A stretch of 11,745 bases of DNA from Dehalococcoidia bacterium (GTDB lineage Bacteria > Chloroflexota > Dehalococcoidia > DSTF01 > JALHUB01). Under the pieces are notes generated by a model. That model saw nothing but the letters and a program-made list of their open reading frames with translations, had not been told where the DNA came from and ran no database searches. Both the position numbers and the translations under genes were made by a program. The stretch is from contig JALHUB010000003.1 in assembly GCA_022865685.1 (NCBI GenBank), positions 1-11,745 on the forward strand. The letters run 5' to 3'. Positions within the stretch are counted from its first letter, which is position 1; every line of letters begins with the position of its first letter. Positions 1-6,830 of the stretch are shown here, in pieces.

Positions 1-180
1 CCCCCCCCCCCCCCCCGCTCGGGACCCCGAGCGGCCCCGCGTGCAGGGCATCGTCGTCGCACCAACAGATTTCGTCGTCAGGCGTTTGCGCGTTCTGGCG
101 ACGCAACGTAGCTCGGCGCTGGTCGAGATGGCTCGTGGGCGTTAGGGGGGCCGCTCGGTTATCCCGAGCGGCCCCGCGAC
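1..180. repeat. Two diverged copies of a GC-rich hairpin repeat
   Basis: Bases 15-34 form an 8-bp stem (CCGCTCGG, loop GACC, CCGAGCGG). Bases 147-175 form a perfect 12-bp stem (GGGGCCGCTCGG, loop TTATC, CCGAGCGGCCCC). The sequence after each hairpin is also related: both continue CCCCGCG and then share a 27-base stretch beginning TCGCACC with about 22 matches. The whole is therefore an imperfect tandem unit of roughly 135 bases. No T-tract follows either hairpin, so this is not a standard intrinsic terminator. The window opens with 16 consecutive C residues, which may be a contig edge or a sequencing artefact. No coding potential is visible here. Confidence 0.7.
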
Positions 181-223
181 AGCGCAGTCGCATCGCACCC
201 GCAGACTTCGCCGTCAAGCCCGC

Positions 224-252
224 TTGACGACAAACGGAGTAGGTGGTAATTT
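224..252 (+). promoter_or_regulatory. Candidate sigma-70 promoter for the TetR gene
   Basis: A -35 box TTGACG (224-229) is followed by a 17-base spacer and TAATTT (247-252). TG lies one base before the -10 box, as in an extended -10. Transcription would begin near 259. The same TTGACG/17 architecture appears at 9419-9447. The -10 match is weak, so this is moderately supported. Confidence 0.45.
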
Positions 253-267
253 TCTTGCGCTTGTCAC

Positions 268-283
268 TAGTGAACACTCACTA
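268..283. promoter_or_regulatory. TetR-type operator, perfect inverted repeat
   Basis: TAGTGA-ACAC-TCACTA is a perfect 6-bp inverted repeat with a 4-base spacer. It ends four bases before the ATG of the TetR gene and lies just downstream of the proposed transcription start. Size and symmetry fit a TetR dimer site, so autoregulation of this gene and anything co-transcribed with it is the natural reading. An 8-bp palindrome CACTAGTG overlaps its left half (265-272). Binding is inferred from position and symmetry only. Confidence 0.6.
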
Positions 284-287
284 ACAA

Positions 288-1001
288 ATGCCGACGAGAG
301 CAACACGGCTGCCAGCGGACGAGCGCAAGAGGCGCATCATCGAGAGCGCGAGGGGCGTTTTCGCCGCCTCGAACTACTGGAAGGTAAGCATTGCTGACCT
401 CGCCAGGGCGGCGGGCGTTTCGGAGCCTGCGCTCTACCGCTATTTCCCCAGCAAAAAAGAGATCTTCCTCTCCACCATCAAGACAACCGCGCCCAAGCTC
501 CTAGATAGCTGGCAGCGCGTCGCGGAGGAAGTCGACGACCCGCTCGAGACGCTGTGGAGCATCGGCGTGGGCTACTACGATCACCTCAAGAGCCGCTCCG
601 CCGTGATGAAGCTCCAGTTCCAGGCCCTCGTCGAAGCGGACGCCCCCGACATCCGCAAGGCGCTGCACGAGAACTTCTCGTCCTTCGTCGACTTCTTCGC
701 CGAGATCATGGAGGACGGGAAGGCGCGGGGGCAGGTGCGGGACGACGTGGACGTCAGGGCCGGCGCCTGGCACTTCCTGGGCATGGGGCTGACCCTGGAC
801 ACGATGCATCTCCTCGACTTCGACGGCGCTATCACGCGCCAGAGGGTCGAGACGTGGGTGCGTTTCCTGATCGATAGCCTGCGGGCAGAGAAGCCCGAAG
901 GCCGTCTTCAACCGGTGGGGGCAGCGGTCCCGTACGATCACCTGCCTTCCGTGCCTGCTTCGGTTGAAGGGATGATGATTCCTGATCGGCCGGCATCATA
1001 G
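288..1001 (+). CDS. TetR/AcrR-family transcriptional regulator
   Basis: This 237-residue protein has the standard TetR layout. The N-terminal DNA-binding domain spans about residues 13-60, with the helix-turn-helix at about 34-53 (SIADLARAAGVSEPALYRYF) followed by SKKEIF. The remaining C-terminal part is a helical ligand and dimerisation domain of variable sequence. The ATG at 288 has no Shine-Dalgarno sequence, and a palindromic operator occupies the leader. The acyl-CoA dehydrogenase cluster begins 80 bases downstream on the same strand with no convincing promoter in the gap. The regulator probably heads that transcript and responds to one of its acyl-CoA substrates, as FadR/PsrA- and KstR-type TetR proteins do. 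The ligand cannot be told from sequence. Confidence 0.9.
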   Translation: MPTRATRLPADERKRRIIESARGVFAASNYWKVSIADLARAAGVSEPALYRYFPSKKEIFLSTIKTTAPKLLDSWQRVAEEVDDPLETLWSIGVGYYDHLKSRSAVMKLQFQALVEADAPDIRKALHENFSSFVDFFAEIMEDGKARGQVRDDVDVRAGAWHFLGMGLTLDTMHLLDFDGAITRQRVETWVRFLIDSLRAEKPEGRLQPVGAAVPYDHLPSVPASVEGMMIPDRPAS

Positions 1002-1041
1002 AGGAGGGTGATTGGCCCTGGAAAGAAGGAGGAACCTCCGC

Positions 1042-1092
1042 TTGAATCGAAAGTCGGTTATTGCTGAAGAGGGGGTTAAGCATGGACTTTAA
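1042..1092 (+). other. Possible 16-residue leader ORF overlapping the ACAD1 start
   Basis: AAGGAGG at 1026-1032 lies nine bases before a TTG that opens a 16-codon frame ending TAA at 1090-1092. That stop falls just inside ACAD1, whose ATG is at 1082 in another frame. Translation of the short frame could couple to ACAD1 initiation. The alternative is that AAGGAGG is incidental and only the second purine-rich stretch (1066-1075) is used. Nothing else supports a real peptide. Confidence 0.2.
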
Positions 1093-2248
1093 GTTCACAG
1101 AAGAAGAAGAAGCATTCAGACGCGATGTCCGGTCGTTCATGCGTAGCGAATGGACGCTCGGGAGCATAGACATCGAAGACCCGGACGCCTTCGCTGGCGC
1201 GCGCGCGTTCGAAAAGAAGATGGCCGACCGCGGCTGGCGCACAATGCACTGGCCGAAGGAGTACGGCGGCCAGGGCGCCACTCACATGATGCAGATCATC
1301 ATGCGCGAGGAGATGTCCTACGTGGGTGCGCGCATCCTCGACGGCCAGGGCGTCCACATGATCGGCCCGTGCATCATGGTGCACGGCACTGAGGAGCAGA
1401 AGAAGCGCTTCCTGCCGCCCATCGCCCGCTGCGAGGTGATATGGGCGCAGGGGTTCAGCGAGCCCAACGCCGGCTCCGACCTCGCAAGCCTGCAGCTTCG
1501 TGCGGTCAAGGACGGCGACGACTTCATCCTGAACGGACAGAAGACGTGGACCTCCGCTGGCACGGTCGGCGACTGGATCCACGTAATGGCAAGGACGGAC
1601 TCCAACGCGCCGAAGCACCGCGGGATCTCCTACTTCGTCGTCGACATGAAGTCGCCGGGCATCACCGTCATGCCCATCCTCAACATGGCCGGGATGGCCG
1701 GTTTCACGGACACGTACTTCGATAACGTGCGCGTCCCCAAGGACCAGATGATCGGCGAAGAGAACCGCGGCTGGTACGTCGCGATGACGACGCTCGATTT
1801 CGAACGCTCCTCGATCAGCTTCGCCGCTGAGTCGGCGAAGACGCTGGAGGAGCTGGTCAAGTGGGCGAAGGAGACGAAGCGCGACGGCAAGGCGATCATC
1901 GACGAGTCGGTGGCGCGGCACAAGCTGGCGGAGATGGCGATCGAGATCGAGGTGGCGCGGCTCATCAACTACAACGTCGCCTACATGCAGACGAAGGGCC
2001 TGATCCCGGCCTACCAGGCGTCGATGGCGAAGACCTTCGGGACGGAACTCCATCAGCGGCTGGCCCGCACAGGCATGGACCTGATGGGGCTTTACGGCGG
2101 CCTGGACGGCAAGTCGGCGTGGGCGCAACTGTCGGGGCGGATCAAGTACCTTTACCTGTGGACCATCGGCGAGACGATCTACGCCGGCAGCAACGAGATC
2201 CAGCGCAACATCATGGCGCAGCGCGGTCTGGGACTGCCCCGCGAGTAG
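1082..2248 (+). CDS. Acyl-CoA dehydrogenase (ACAD1), catalytic-type subunit
   Basis: This is a cytosolic FAD enzyme for alpha,beta-dehydrogenation of an acyl-CoA. The ATG at 1082 is preferred over TTG 1061 because GAAGAGGGGG lies just before it and MDFKFTEEEE is a normal family N-terminus. The product is 388 residues. Family motifs include WPKEYGG (57-63), GFSEPNAGSDLASL (124-137), NGQKTW (151-156), FDNVRVPK (213-220) and the C-terminal AGSNEIQRNIMAQRGLG. Ala368 replaces the glutamate used by medium-chain enzymes, but Glu241 in LDFER matches the isovaleryl-/long-chain-type base. The usual RxQFG segment is missing: the corresponding region reads ETKRDGKAIID. It is paralogous to ACAD2 and may pair with ACAD3 in a heteromer. 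The enoyl-CoA hydratase-fold gene follows after 21 bases. Confidence 0.92.
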   Translation: MDFKFTEEEEAFRRDVRSFMRSEWTLGSIDIEDPDAFAGARAFEKKMADRGWRTMHWPKEYGGQGATHMMQIIMREEMSYVGARILDGQGVHMIGPCIMVHGTEEQKKRFLPPIARCEVIWAQGFSEPNAGSDLASLQLRAVKDGDDFILNGQKTWTSAGTVGDWIHVMARTDSNAPKHRGISYFVVDMKSPGITVMPILNMAGMAGFTDTYFDNVRVPKDQMIGEENRGWYVAMTTLDFERSSISFAAESAKTLEELVKWAKETKRDGKAIIDESVARHKLAEMAIEIEVARLINYNVAYMQTKGLIPAYQASMAKTFGTELHQRLARTGMDLMGLYGGLDGKSAWAQLSGRIKYLYLWTIGETIYAGSNEIQRNIMAQRGLGLPRE

Positions 2249-2269
2249 CGGGCGAAGAGAGGAACGCTG

Positions 2270-3070
2270 GTGGCTTACAGCGTAATACTGTACGAGACGC
2301 GCGACCGCGTCGCCGTCGTCACGCTCAACCGGCCGGAGAAGCTCAATGCCTGGACGACGCAGATGGCGGGCGAGGTAGCGGATGCGCTGCATCGGGCGAA
2401 CGAGGACAAGGACGTCGGGGCAATCCTGTTCACCGGCGCGGGTCGTGCCTTCTGTGCCGGCGCCGACGTCATAGAGGAGTTCAAGCGACGAGCCGACGAG
2501 CAGGATGCCGGCGTCGCGCCGACGAGACGCACGGCCAGCGACTTCCCGACGCTGGTCCAGTTGCTTCACTTCGGGAAGCCCAGCGTCGCCGCGATGCACG
2601 GCTACGCCATCGGCATCGGCGTCACGCTTCCCCTGAACTGCGACTTACGCATCGCCGCCGAAGGGACGAGGCTGAACACCATGTTCCTGCGCGTCGGGCT
2701 GACGCCGGAGTTCGGCTCGTCCTATCTGCTTCCGCGTGTGATAGGGCTGGGGAAGGCGTGCGAGCTGGTGTACCTGCCGCGGATGCTCGATGCGCGCGAG
2801 GCGCTGGACATCGGCCTGGTCAACCGCGTCGTTCCCGACGACAAACTGCTCGACGAGGCGATGGGGATGGCCGCGGCCATCGCCAGGGGACCATCGTTCG
2901 CCCTGAAGAAGGCGAAGGAGGTCATCTTCCGGAACCTCGATTCCGACTTCGCTGAAGCACTCCAGCGGGAAACAGCGATCTTCGCCGAGTGCATGTCGAC
3001 GGCGGAGCATCGCGAGGGAATCGCGGCCTTCATCGAGAAACGTGAGCCCGATTTCCCACGACAGGAATAG
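2270..3070 (+). CDS. Enoyl-CoA hydratase/isomerase-family protein, isomerase-like active site
   Basis: This 266-residue crotonase-fold protein starts at GTG 2270 behind AGAGAGG. LNRPEKLNAW (19-28), the oxyanion-hole loop FCAGADV (61-67) and GYAIGIG (111-117) show the CoA-binding crotonase core. Both glutamates of classical hydratases appear replaced, by Thr119 in the CEL-equivalent position and Phe139 in the PEI-equivalent position. Glu147, in LTPEFGSSYLLPR, sits where delta3,delta2-enoyl-CoA isomerases carry their catalytic Glu or Asp (human PECI has SPEGCSSY there). I infer double-bond isomerisation, or another crotonase reaction, rather than simple hydration. It lies between two dehydrogenase genes, 21 bases after the first and 16 before the second, so it should act on their products or prepare their substrate. 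Confidence 0.88.
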   Translation: MAYSVILYETRDRVAVVTLNRPEKLNAWTTQMAGEVADALHRANEDKDVGAILFTGAGRAFCAGADVIEEFKRRADEQDAGVAPTRRTASDFPTLVQLLHFGKPSVAAMHGYAIGIGVTLPLNCDLRIAAEGTRLNTMFLRVGLTPEFGSSYLLPRVIGLGKACELVYLPRMLDAREALDIGLVNRVVPDDKLLDEAMGMAAAIARGPSFALKKAKEVIFRNLDSDFAEALQRETAIFAECMSTAEHREGIAAFIEKREPDFPRQE

Positions 3071-3086
3071 CGGAAGGAGAAGTTGA

Positions 3087-4262
3087 TTGGATCTCAGAGA
3101 CTCTCCAGAAGAAGCGGCATTCCGCAGAGAGGTTGTGGATTTCATTGAGAAGGAGGCGCCGCGCTCAGAGCCCGGCATGACCTTCGAGCAGTTGGCGGCG
3201 AAGGGCCAAAACTGGTTCAAGCAGATGGCTGCCCGCGGCTGGATCGCGCCTGCCTGGCCCAAGGAGTACGGCGGCGCCGGCATGAGCCAGATACAGCAGT
3301 TCATCTTCAATGAGGAGATGGCGATGCACCGAGCGCCGCGGCCGGCGCACCTGATCATCGGTCTCGGCATGGCCGGCCCGACGATCATCGTTCACGGCAC
3401 GGAGGAGCAGAAGCAGCGGTGGCTGCCCGGGATGCTCGCCGGCACCGACATCTGGTGCCAGGGCTACTCCGAGCCAGAAGCCGGGTCCGACCTGGCTTCG
3501 CTGCGAACGCGCGCGGTGAAGGACGGCGACGACTACGTCATCAACGGCCAGAAGATATGGAGCACCATCGCGCACATAGCGAAGTGGATGATCTGCCTGG
3601 CGCGCACGGACGCAGAGGCGCCGAAGCACAAGGGGATATCCTACTTCGTCATCGATATGAAGTCGCCGGGGCTCGATGTGCGGCCGCTGACCAACATGGC
3701 GGACACGCACGAGTTCAACGAGGTGTTCTTCGATAACGTCCGCGTGCCCAAGGGGAACATCGTCGGCGAGGAGAACCGCGGCTGGTACGTCGGCATGACG
3801 ACGCTCGACTTCGAGCGCTCGAGCGTGGGATCCGCCGTCGGCATGAGGCAGGAAGTCGAGGAGATGATCGAGTACGCGATCAACAACCAGGACAAGCCTA
3901 CCTCGGCGCTGAAGCTGAACCCGACGCTGCGCCTGGAGATGGCGGACCGCCTGATCGAGTCGGAGGTCGGGCGAATGCTGTCGTACCGCATAGCGAGCAT
4001 GCAGGGCCGCGGCCTCATCCCGAACTACGAGGCCTCGGTGCTGAAGGTGTACTCGGCGGAGTTGCACCAGCGCATTGCCCGGACGAAGACGAAGGTCATG
4101 GGCATGTACGCGCAGCTCAGGCCCGGCGAACCGATGGCCCCGTACATGGGTGCGTGGTGTCACCAGTACATACGGTCGATTGGGTACACAATCGAGGCGG
4201 GCACCTCGGAGATACAGCGGAACATCATTGCCCAGAGGGGCCTCGGCCTCTCCAGAGACTAG
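3087..4262 (+). CDS. Acyl-CoA dehydrogenase (ACAD2), catalytic-type subunit
   Basis: This 391-residue acyl-CoA dehydrogenase starts at TTG 3087, with GGAAGGAG seven bases upstream. It is a clear paralogue of ACAD1, sharing WPKEYGG, VHGTEEQK, GYSEPEAGSDLASL, APKHKGISYF, FDNVRVPK, GEENRGWYVGMTTLDFERSS and EIQRNIIAQRGLGL. Glu243 in LDFER is the expected catalytic base, while Ala371 occupies the medium-chain catalytic position. The RxQFG segment is absent, as in ACAD1 (the region reads NNQDKPTSALKLN). The substrate pocket differs visibly from ACAD1 (residues 85-100 and 340-360), so the two probably serve different steps or substrates of one pathway. It is followed by a 72-base gap and then the small 68-residue gene. 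Confidence 0.92.
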   Translation: MDLRDSPEEAAFRREVVDFIEKEAPRSEPGMTFEQLAAKGQNWFKQMAARGWIAPAWPKEYGGAGMSQIQQFIFNEEMAMHRAPRPAHLIIGLGMAGPTIIVHGTEEQKQRWLPGMLAGTDIWCQGYSEPEAGSDLASLRTRAVKDGDDYVINGQKIWSTIAHIAKWMICLARTDAEAPKHKGISYFVIDMKSPGLDVRPLTNMADTHEFNEVFFDNVRVPKGNIVGEENRGWYVGMTTLDFERSSVGSAVGMRQEVEEMIEYAINNQDKPTSALKLNPTLRLEMADRLIESEVGRMLSYRIASMQGRGLIPNYEASVLKVYSAELHQRIARTKTKVMGMYAQLRPGEPMAPYMGAWCHQYIRSIGYTIEAGTSEIQRNIIAQRGLGLSRD

Positions 4263-4334
4263 CGGGTCGAAGCATCGACTCGACATATTCTGCGTAGGAG
4301 TCAACAAGGAGCCAGGACACTAAGGAGGGACAAG

Positions 4335-4541
4335 ATGTCTTCCATGAGAGCGGAGCTCTCGCCCACGGAAAGACAGAAGCTATTGCGAGACCTGTGGGTC
4401 GCCCACGACGGGCGGTGGTTTCTCAAGACGGCACAGGAATATGGATTCGACGCGACGTCGACAGGTGCAACGGCAGTTGCGAGATCACTTTTGAATTTGA
4501 CTGGCCGGACGGCTCTCGAAGCGATAGCTGACCGGCCTTAG
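4335..4541 (+). CDS. Small conserved-looking protein of unknown function in acyl-CoA cluster
   Basis: This 68-residue protein starts at ATG 4335 behind AAGGAGGG (4322-4329), one of the strongest ribosome-binding sites in the window, so it is very likely translated. No membrane segment, signal peptide or cysteine cluster is present. The N-terminal half carries LWVAHDGRWFLKTAQEYGFDA (20-40), a W-x-x-HD-x-RWF-x-x-x-x-x-x-YG pattern that I associate, from memory only, with longer uncharacterised proteins of roughly 150 or more residues. If so, this copy keeps only the N-terminal part and ends early at GRTALEAIADRP. It sits between ACAD2 and ACAD3 with 72- and 62-base gaps. A role as a small accessory factor for the dehydrogenases is possible, and so is a decaying gene. 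Confidence 0.65.
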   Translation: MSSMRAELSPTERQKLLRDLWVAHDGRWFLKTAQEYGFDATSTGATAVARSLLNLTGRTALEAIADRP

Positions 4542-4603
4542 CGACAAAAGCAACGCAATTTCCGGCTCGCTGAGAGTTCGGAGGAAAAGGAAAGGAGCCA
4601 AGA

Positions 4604-5740
4604 ATGGACCTGGGTCTTAGCGAAGAGCAAGAGCTGCTCAAGAATTTCGCGCGCGACTTCCTGGAGAAGGAATGCCCGGAGAACGTCGTCCGGGAGATGG
4701 AGGAGGACGAGAAGGGCTATTCGCCGGCGCTCTGGAAGGGCATGGCCGACCAGGGCTGGTGCGGGCTGATCATCCCGCCGGAGCAGGGCGGCAGCGGCAT
4801 GGGCTTCCTGGACCTCGTCGTCCTGACGGAGGAGTTCGGCCGGGCGCTCGTGCCGGGGCCGTTCCTCTCGACCCAAATCGGCGGCGCGATCCCGCTCCTC
4901 GGCTGGGGCAGCGACGCGCAGAAGCAGGCGCACCTGGCGAAGATCGCGTCCGGCGAAGAGGTCTGGACGCTGGCCGCGACCGAACCGGTCGCGCGCTTCG
5001 ACGCCGAGGGCGTGCAGATGGAGGCAAAGGTCGAGGGTGACAAGCTGGTGCTCAACGGCACAAAGCTGTTCATCCGCGACGCGCACGTCGCCGACTTCAT
5101 GCTCGTCGCGGTGCGCACGAAGAAGGGCGCCAACGCCGAGGACGGCATAACGCTGGTGGCCGTCGACGCGAAGAGCGCGGGCATCAGCACGACTGCTCTG
5201 AAGACCATCGGCAGCGACAAGCAAAACGAGGTCAAGTTCGAGAACGTGTCGGTGCCGAAGGCGAACGTGATCGGCGAGGTCGACAAGGGCTGGCCGATCC
5301 TGAACAAGCTCCTGCTGAAGGCGGCGATCCTGGAGAGCGCCTACCTCGTCGGCCTGGCGCAGATGGACTTCGAGATCACCATCAACTACGCCAAGGAGCG
5401 CGTGCAGTTCGGCCGGCCCATCGGCAGCTTCCAGGCGATCCAGCACAAGTGCGCGGACATGGTCACGGACGTCGACGGCGCCCGCTTCTTGATGTACCGC
5501 GCGGCCTGGTCGCTGGCGGAGGATGAGCCGGACGCGGTGCAGTCGGTGCACATGGCGAAGGCCTGGTGCAACGATGCGACGCGACGCGTGGTGGCGCACG
5601 GCCAGCAGATCCACGGCGGCATCGGCTTCACGAAGGACTACAAGATCCAGCTCTACTTCCGTCGCCAGAAGATGGCGGACCTGATGTGGGGCGACGCCGA
5701 CTTCCACCGCGAGCTGGTCGCGCAGTCGCTGGGCGTCTAG
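4604..5740 (+). CDS. Acyl-CoA dehydrogenase-family protein (ACAD3), probable partner subunit
   Basis: This 378-residue protein starts at ATG 4604, with AAAGGAG six bases upstream. It has the complete ACAD fold, with motifs PEQGGSGMGFLD (59-70), AATEP (124-128), NGTKLFI (151-157), FENVSVPKANVIGE (212-225), ERVQFGRPIGSFQAIQH (265-281, the FAD-contacting RxQFG segment) and QIHGGIGFTKDY (335-346). The medium-chain catalytic glutamate position reads MWGD (361-364), and no Glu aligns with the isovaleryl-type base (the helix reads LLLKAAILESA). It is more divergent and shorter than ACAD1 and ACAD2. Such catalytic-residue-poor members are known as the second subunit of alpha2beta2 acyl-CoA dehydrogenases, and pairing with ACAD1 and/or ACAD2 is the favoured reading. 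It ends the cluster before a strong hairpin. Confidence 0.9.
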   Translation: MDLGLSEEQELLKNFARDFLEKECPENVVREMEEDEKGYSPALWKGMADQGWCGLIIPPEQGGSGMGFLDLVVLTEEFGRALVPGPFLSTQIGGAIPLLGWGSDAQKQAHLAKIASGEEVWTLAATEPVARFDAEGVQMEAKVEGDKLVLNGTKLFIRDAHVADFMLVAVRTKKGANAEDGITLVAVDAKSAGISTTALKTIGSDKQNEVKFENVSVPKANVIGEVDKGWPILNKLLLKAAILESAYLVGLAQMDFEITINYAKERVQFGRPIGSFQAIQHKCADMVTDVDGARFLMYRAAWSLAEDEPDAVQSVHMAKAWCNDATRRVVAHGQQIHGGIGFTKDYKIQLYFRRQKMADLMWGDADFHRELVAQSLGV

Positions 5741-5767
5741 GCGGCTTCAGACAGCAAGCATAGCTTC

Positions 5768-5798
5768 GGGGCTGTCCCGTCGTCGACGGGACAGCCCC
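5768..5798 (+). terminator. Long perfect hairpin closing the acyl-CoA cluster
   Basis: GGGGCTGTCCCGTC and GACGGGACAGCCCC form a perfect 14-bp stem around a GTC loop, 27 bases after the ACAD3 stop. There is no T-tract on either side, so termination would be of the hairpin-only type. It may instead stabilise the 3' end of the transcript. The next gene has its own promoter, which agrees with a transcript end here. Confidence 0.6.
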
Positions 5799-5833
5799 AC
5801 CCTGTGTCCGGCCAGGCCGATGCTCCAGGTTCG

Positions 5834-5861
5834 CTGTCATTCGTGCGGAGTGCTGTATAAT
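5834..5861 (+). promoter_or_regulatory. Sigma-70 promoter for htpX
   Basis: A perfect -10 box TATAAT lies at 5856-5861, with CTGTCA (four of six matches to TTGACA) at 5834-5839 and a 16-base spacer. Transcription would start near 5868, giving a leader of about 65 bases before ATG 5934. GGAGG at 5923-5927 is the ribosome-binding site. Confidence 0.65.
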
Positions 5862-5933
5862 GAATGGTGACGATTGCCCCGAATCGGCCATGCTTACCCC
5901 TAAGAGGCAGGCAAAGCGGGGCGGAGGCATACA

Positions 5934-6806
5934 ATGAACAACTTAAAGACCGTCTTTCTTCTTAGCCTGTTAACATCCCTCCTCGTGGGCGTCGGCTGGC
6001 TCATCGGCGGCTTCGGGGGGATGCTAATCTTCCTGGTGATAGGAGCGGTCATCAACTTCGGCTCGTTCTGGTTCTCCGACAGGCTGGTGCTGAAGATGTC
6101 GGGGGCGAAAGAGGTGACGGCGGAAGAAGAGCCGAATCTCCACCGGCTGGTGGAGGACGTGGTCAGCCTGGTGGGGATGCCCAAGCCCAGGGTCTATATG
6201 ATCAGCACCGACACCCCGAACGCCTTCGCGACCGGCCGCGGCCCTAAGAACGCGGCGGTGGCGGTTACGACCGGCATAATGCGCATCCTCGACTATCAGG
6301 AGCTCAAGGGTGTTATCGCCCACGAGCTGGGGCACATCCGCAACCGCGACATCCTCATCCAGACGGTTGTCGCCACAGTAGCGGGCGCGATAACGATGGT
6401 GGCGTGGATGCTCCAGTGGACGCTGATCTTCGGCGGCGGTCGCCGGGACAACCAGGGCGGCAACCCGCTGGGGATCATCGGGCTTCTGGCGACAATAATC
6501 CTCGCCCCTATTGCCGCGACGATCATCCGCCTGGCGATCTCGCGCTCGCGGGAGTACGAGGCGGACGCGACAGGGGCGCGGATGATCCACGACCCGGAAT
6601 CGCTGGCGAGCGCTCTCCTAAAACTCGAGCAGGGCGTGCAGATGCGGCCGATGGCCGAGAACAAGGCCGGGGCGCAGGCCATGGCCCACCTCTACATCGT
6701 CAACCCGTTCAAGGGTCAAGGTACGACCAACCTGTTCAGCACCCACCCGCCGATTGAGGAGCGGGTGCGCCGTCTGCGGGCGATGGCGGGCATGGCATAT
6801 CGCTAG
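5934..6806 (+). CDS. htpX: HtpX-family membrane zinc metalloprotease (M48)
   Basis: This 290-residue inner-membrane protease takes part in quality control of damaged membrane proteins. The ATG is set by GGAGG six bases upstream. Two N-terminal membrane helices span about residues 6-25 and 28-46. The zinc site is HELGH (130-134), with the third ligand supplied by the SREYEAD motif (205-211). Further hydrophobic segments lie at about 143-167 and 178-201. The late FSTHPPIEERVRRL (268-281) is typical of M48B enzymes, and total length matches the family (about 280-300). The active site faces the cytosol in characterised homologues. It appears monocistronic, with its own TATAAT promoter and a terminator directly downstream. 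No missing key residue was noticed. Confidence 0.95.
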   Translation: MNNLKTVFLLSLLTSLLVGVGWLIGGFGGMLIFLVIGAVINFGSFWFSDRLVLKMSGAKEVTAEEEPNLHRLVEDVVSLVGMPKPRVYMISTDTPNAFATGRGPKNAAVAVTTGIMRILDYQELKGVIAHELGHIRNRDILIQTVVATVAGAITMVAWMLQWTLIFGGGRRDNQGGNPLGIIGLLATIILAPIAATIIRLAISRSREYEADATGARMIHDPESLASALLKLEQGVQMRPMAENKAGAQAMAHLYIVNPFKGQGTTNLFSTHPPIEERVRRLRAMAGMAYR

Positions 6807-6830
6807 ATCTAGATAGCGCTTCGGCAACTG

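Noticed and set aside
1076..2599. 507-codon minus-strand frame opposite ACAD1 and the hydratase-fold gene
   Set aside because: It spans two clear plus-strand genes and their gap, and its composition is low-complexity RRHLVDV-type. This is an antisense shadow.
1861..2955. 364-codon plus-strand frame overlapping ACAD1 and the hydratase-fold gene
   Set aside because: Out-of-frame reading of two motif-bearing genes, rich in Arg, Gly and Ala, without any ribosome-binding site.
3165..4307. 380-codon minus-strand frame opposite ACAD2
   Set aside because: Same artefact: the plus-strand ACAD2 has family motifs throughout, while the antisense frame has none.
4538..5707. 389-codon minus-strand frame opposite ACAD3
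   Set aside because: Antisense of a well-supported dehydrogenase, with biased composition and no domain.
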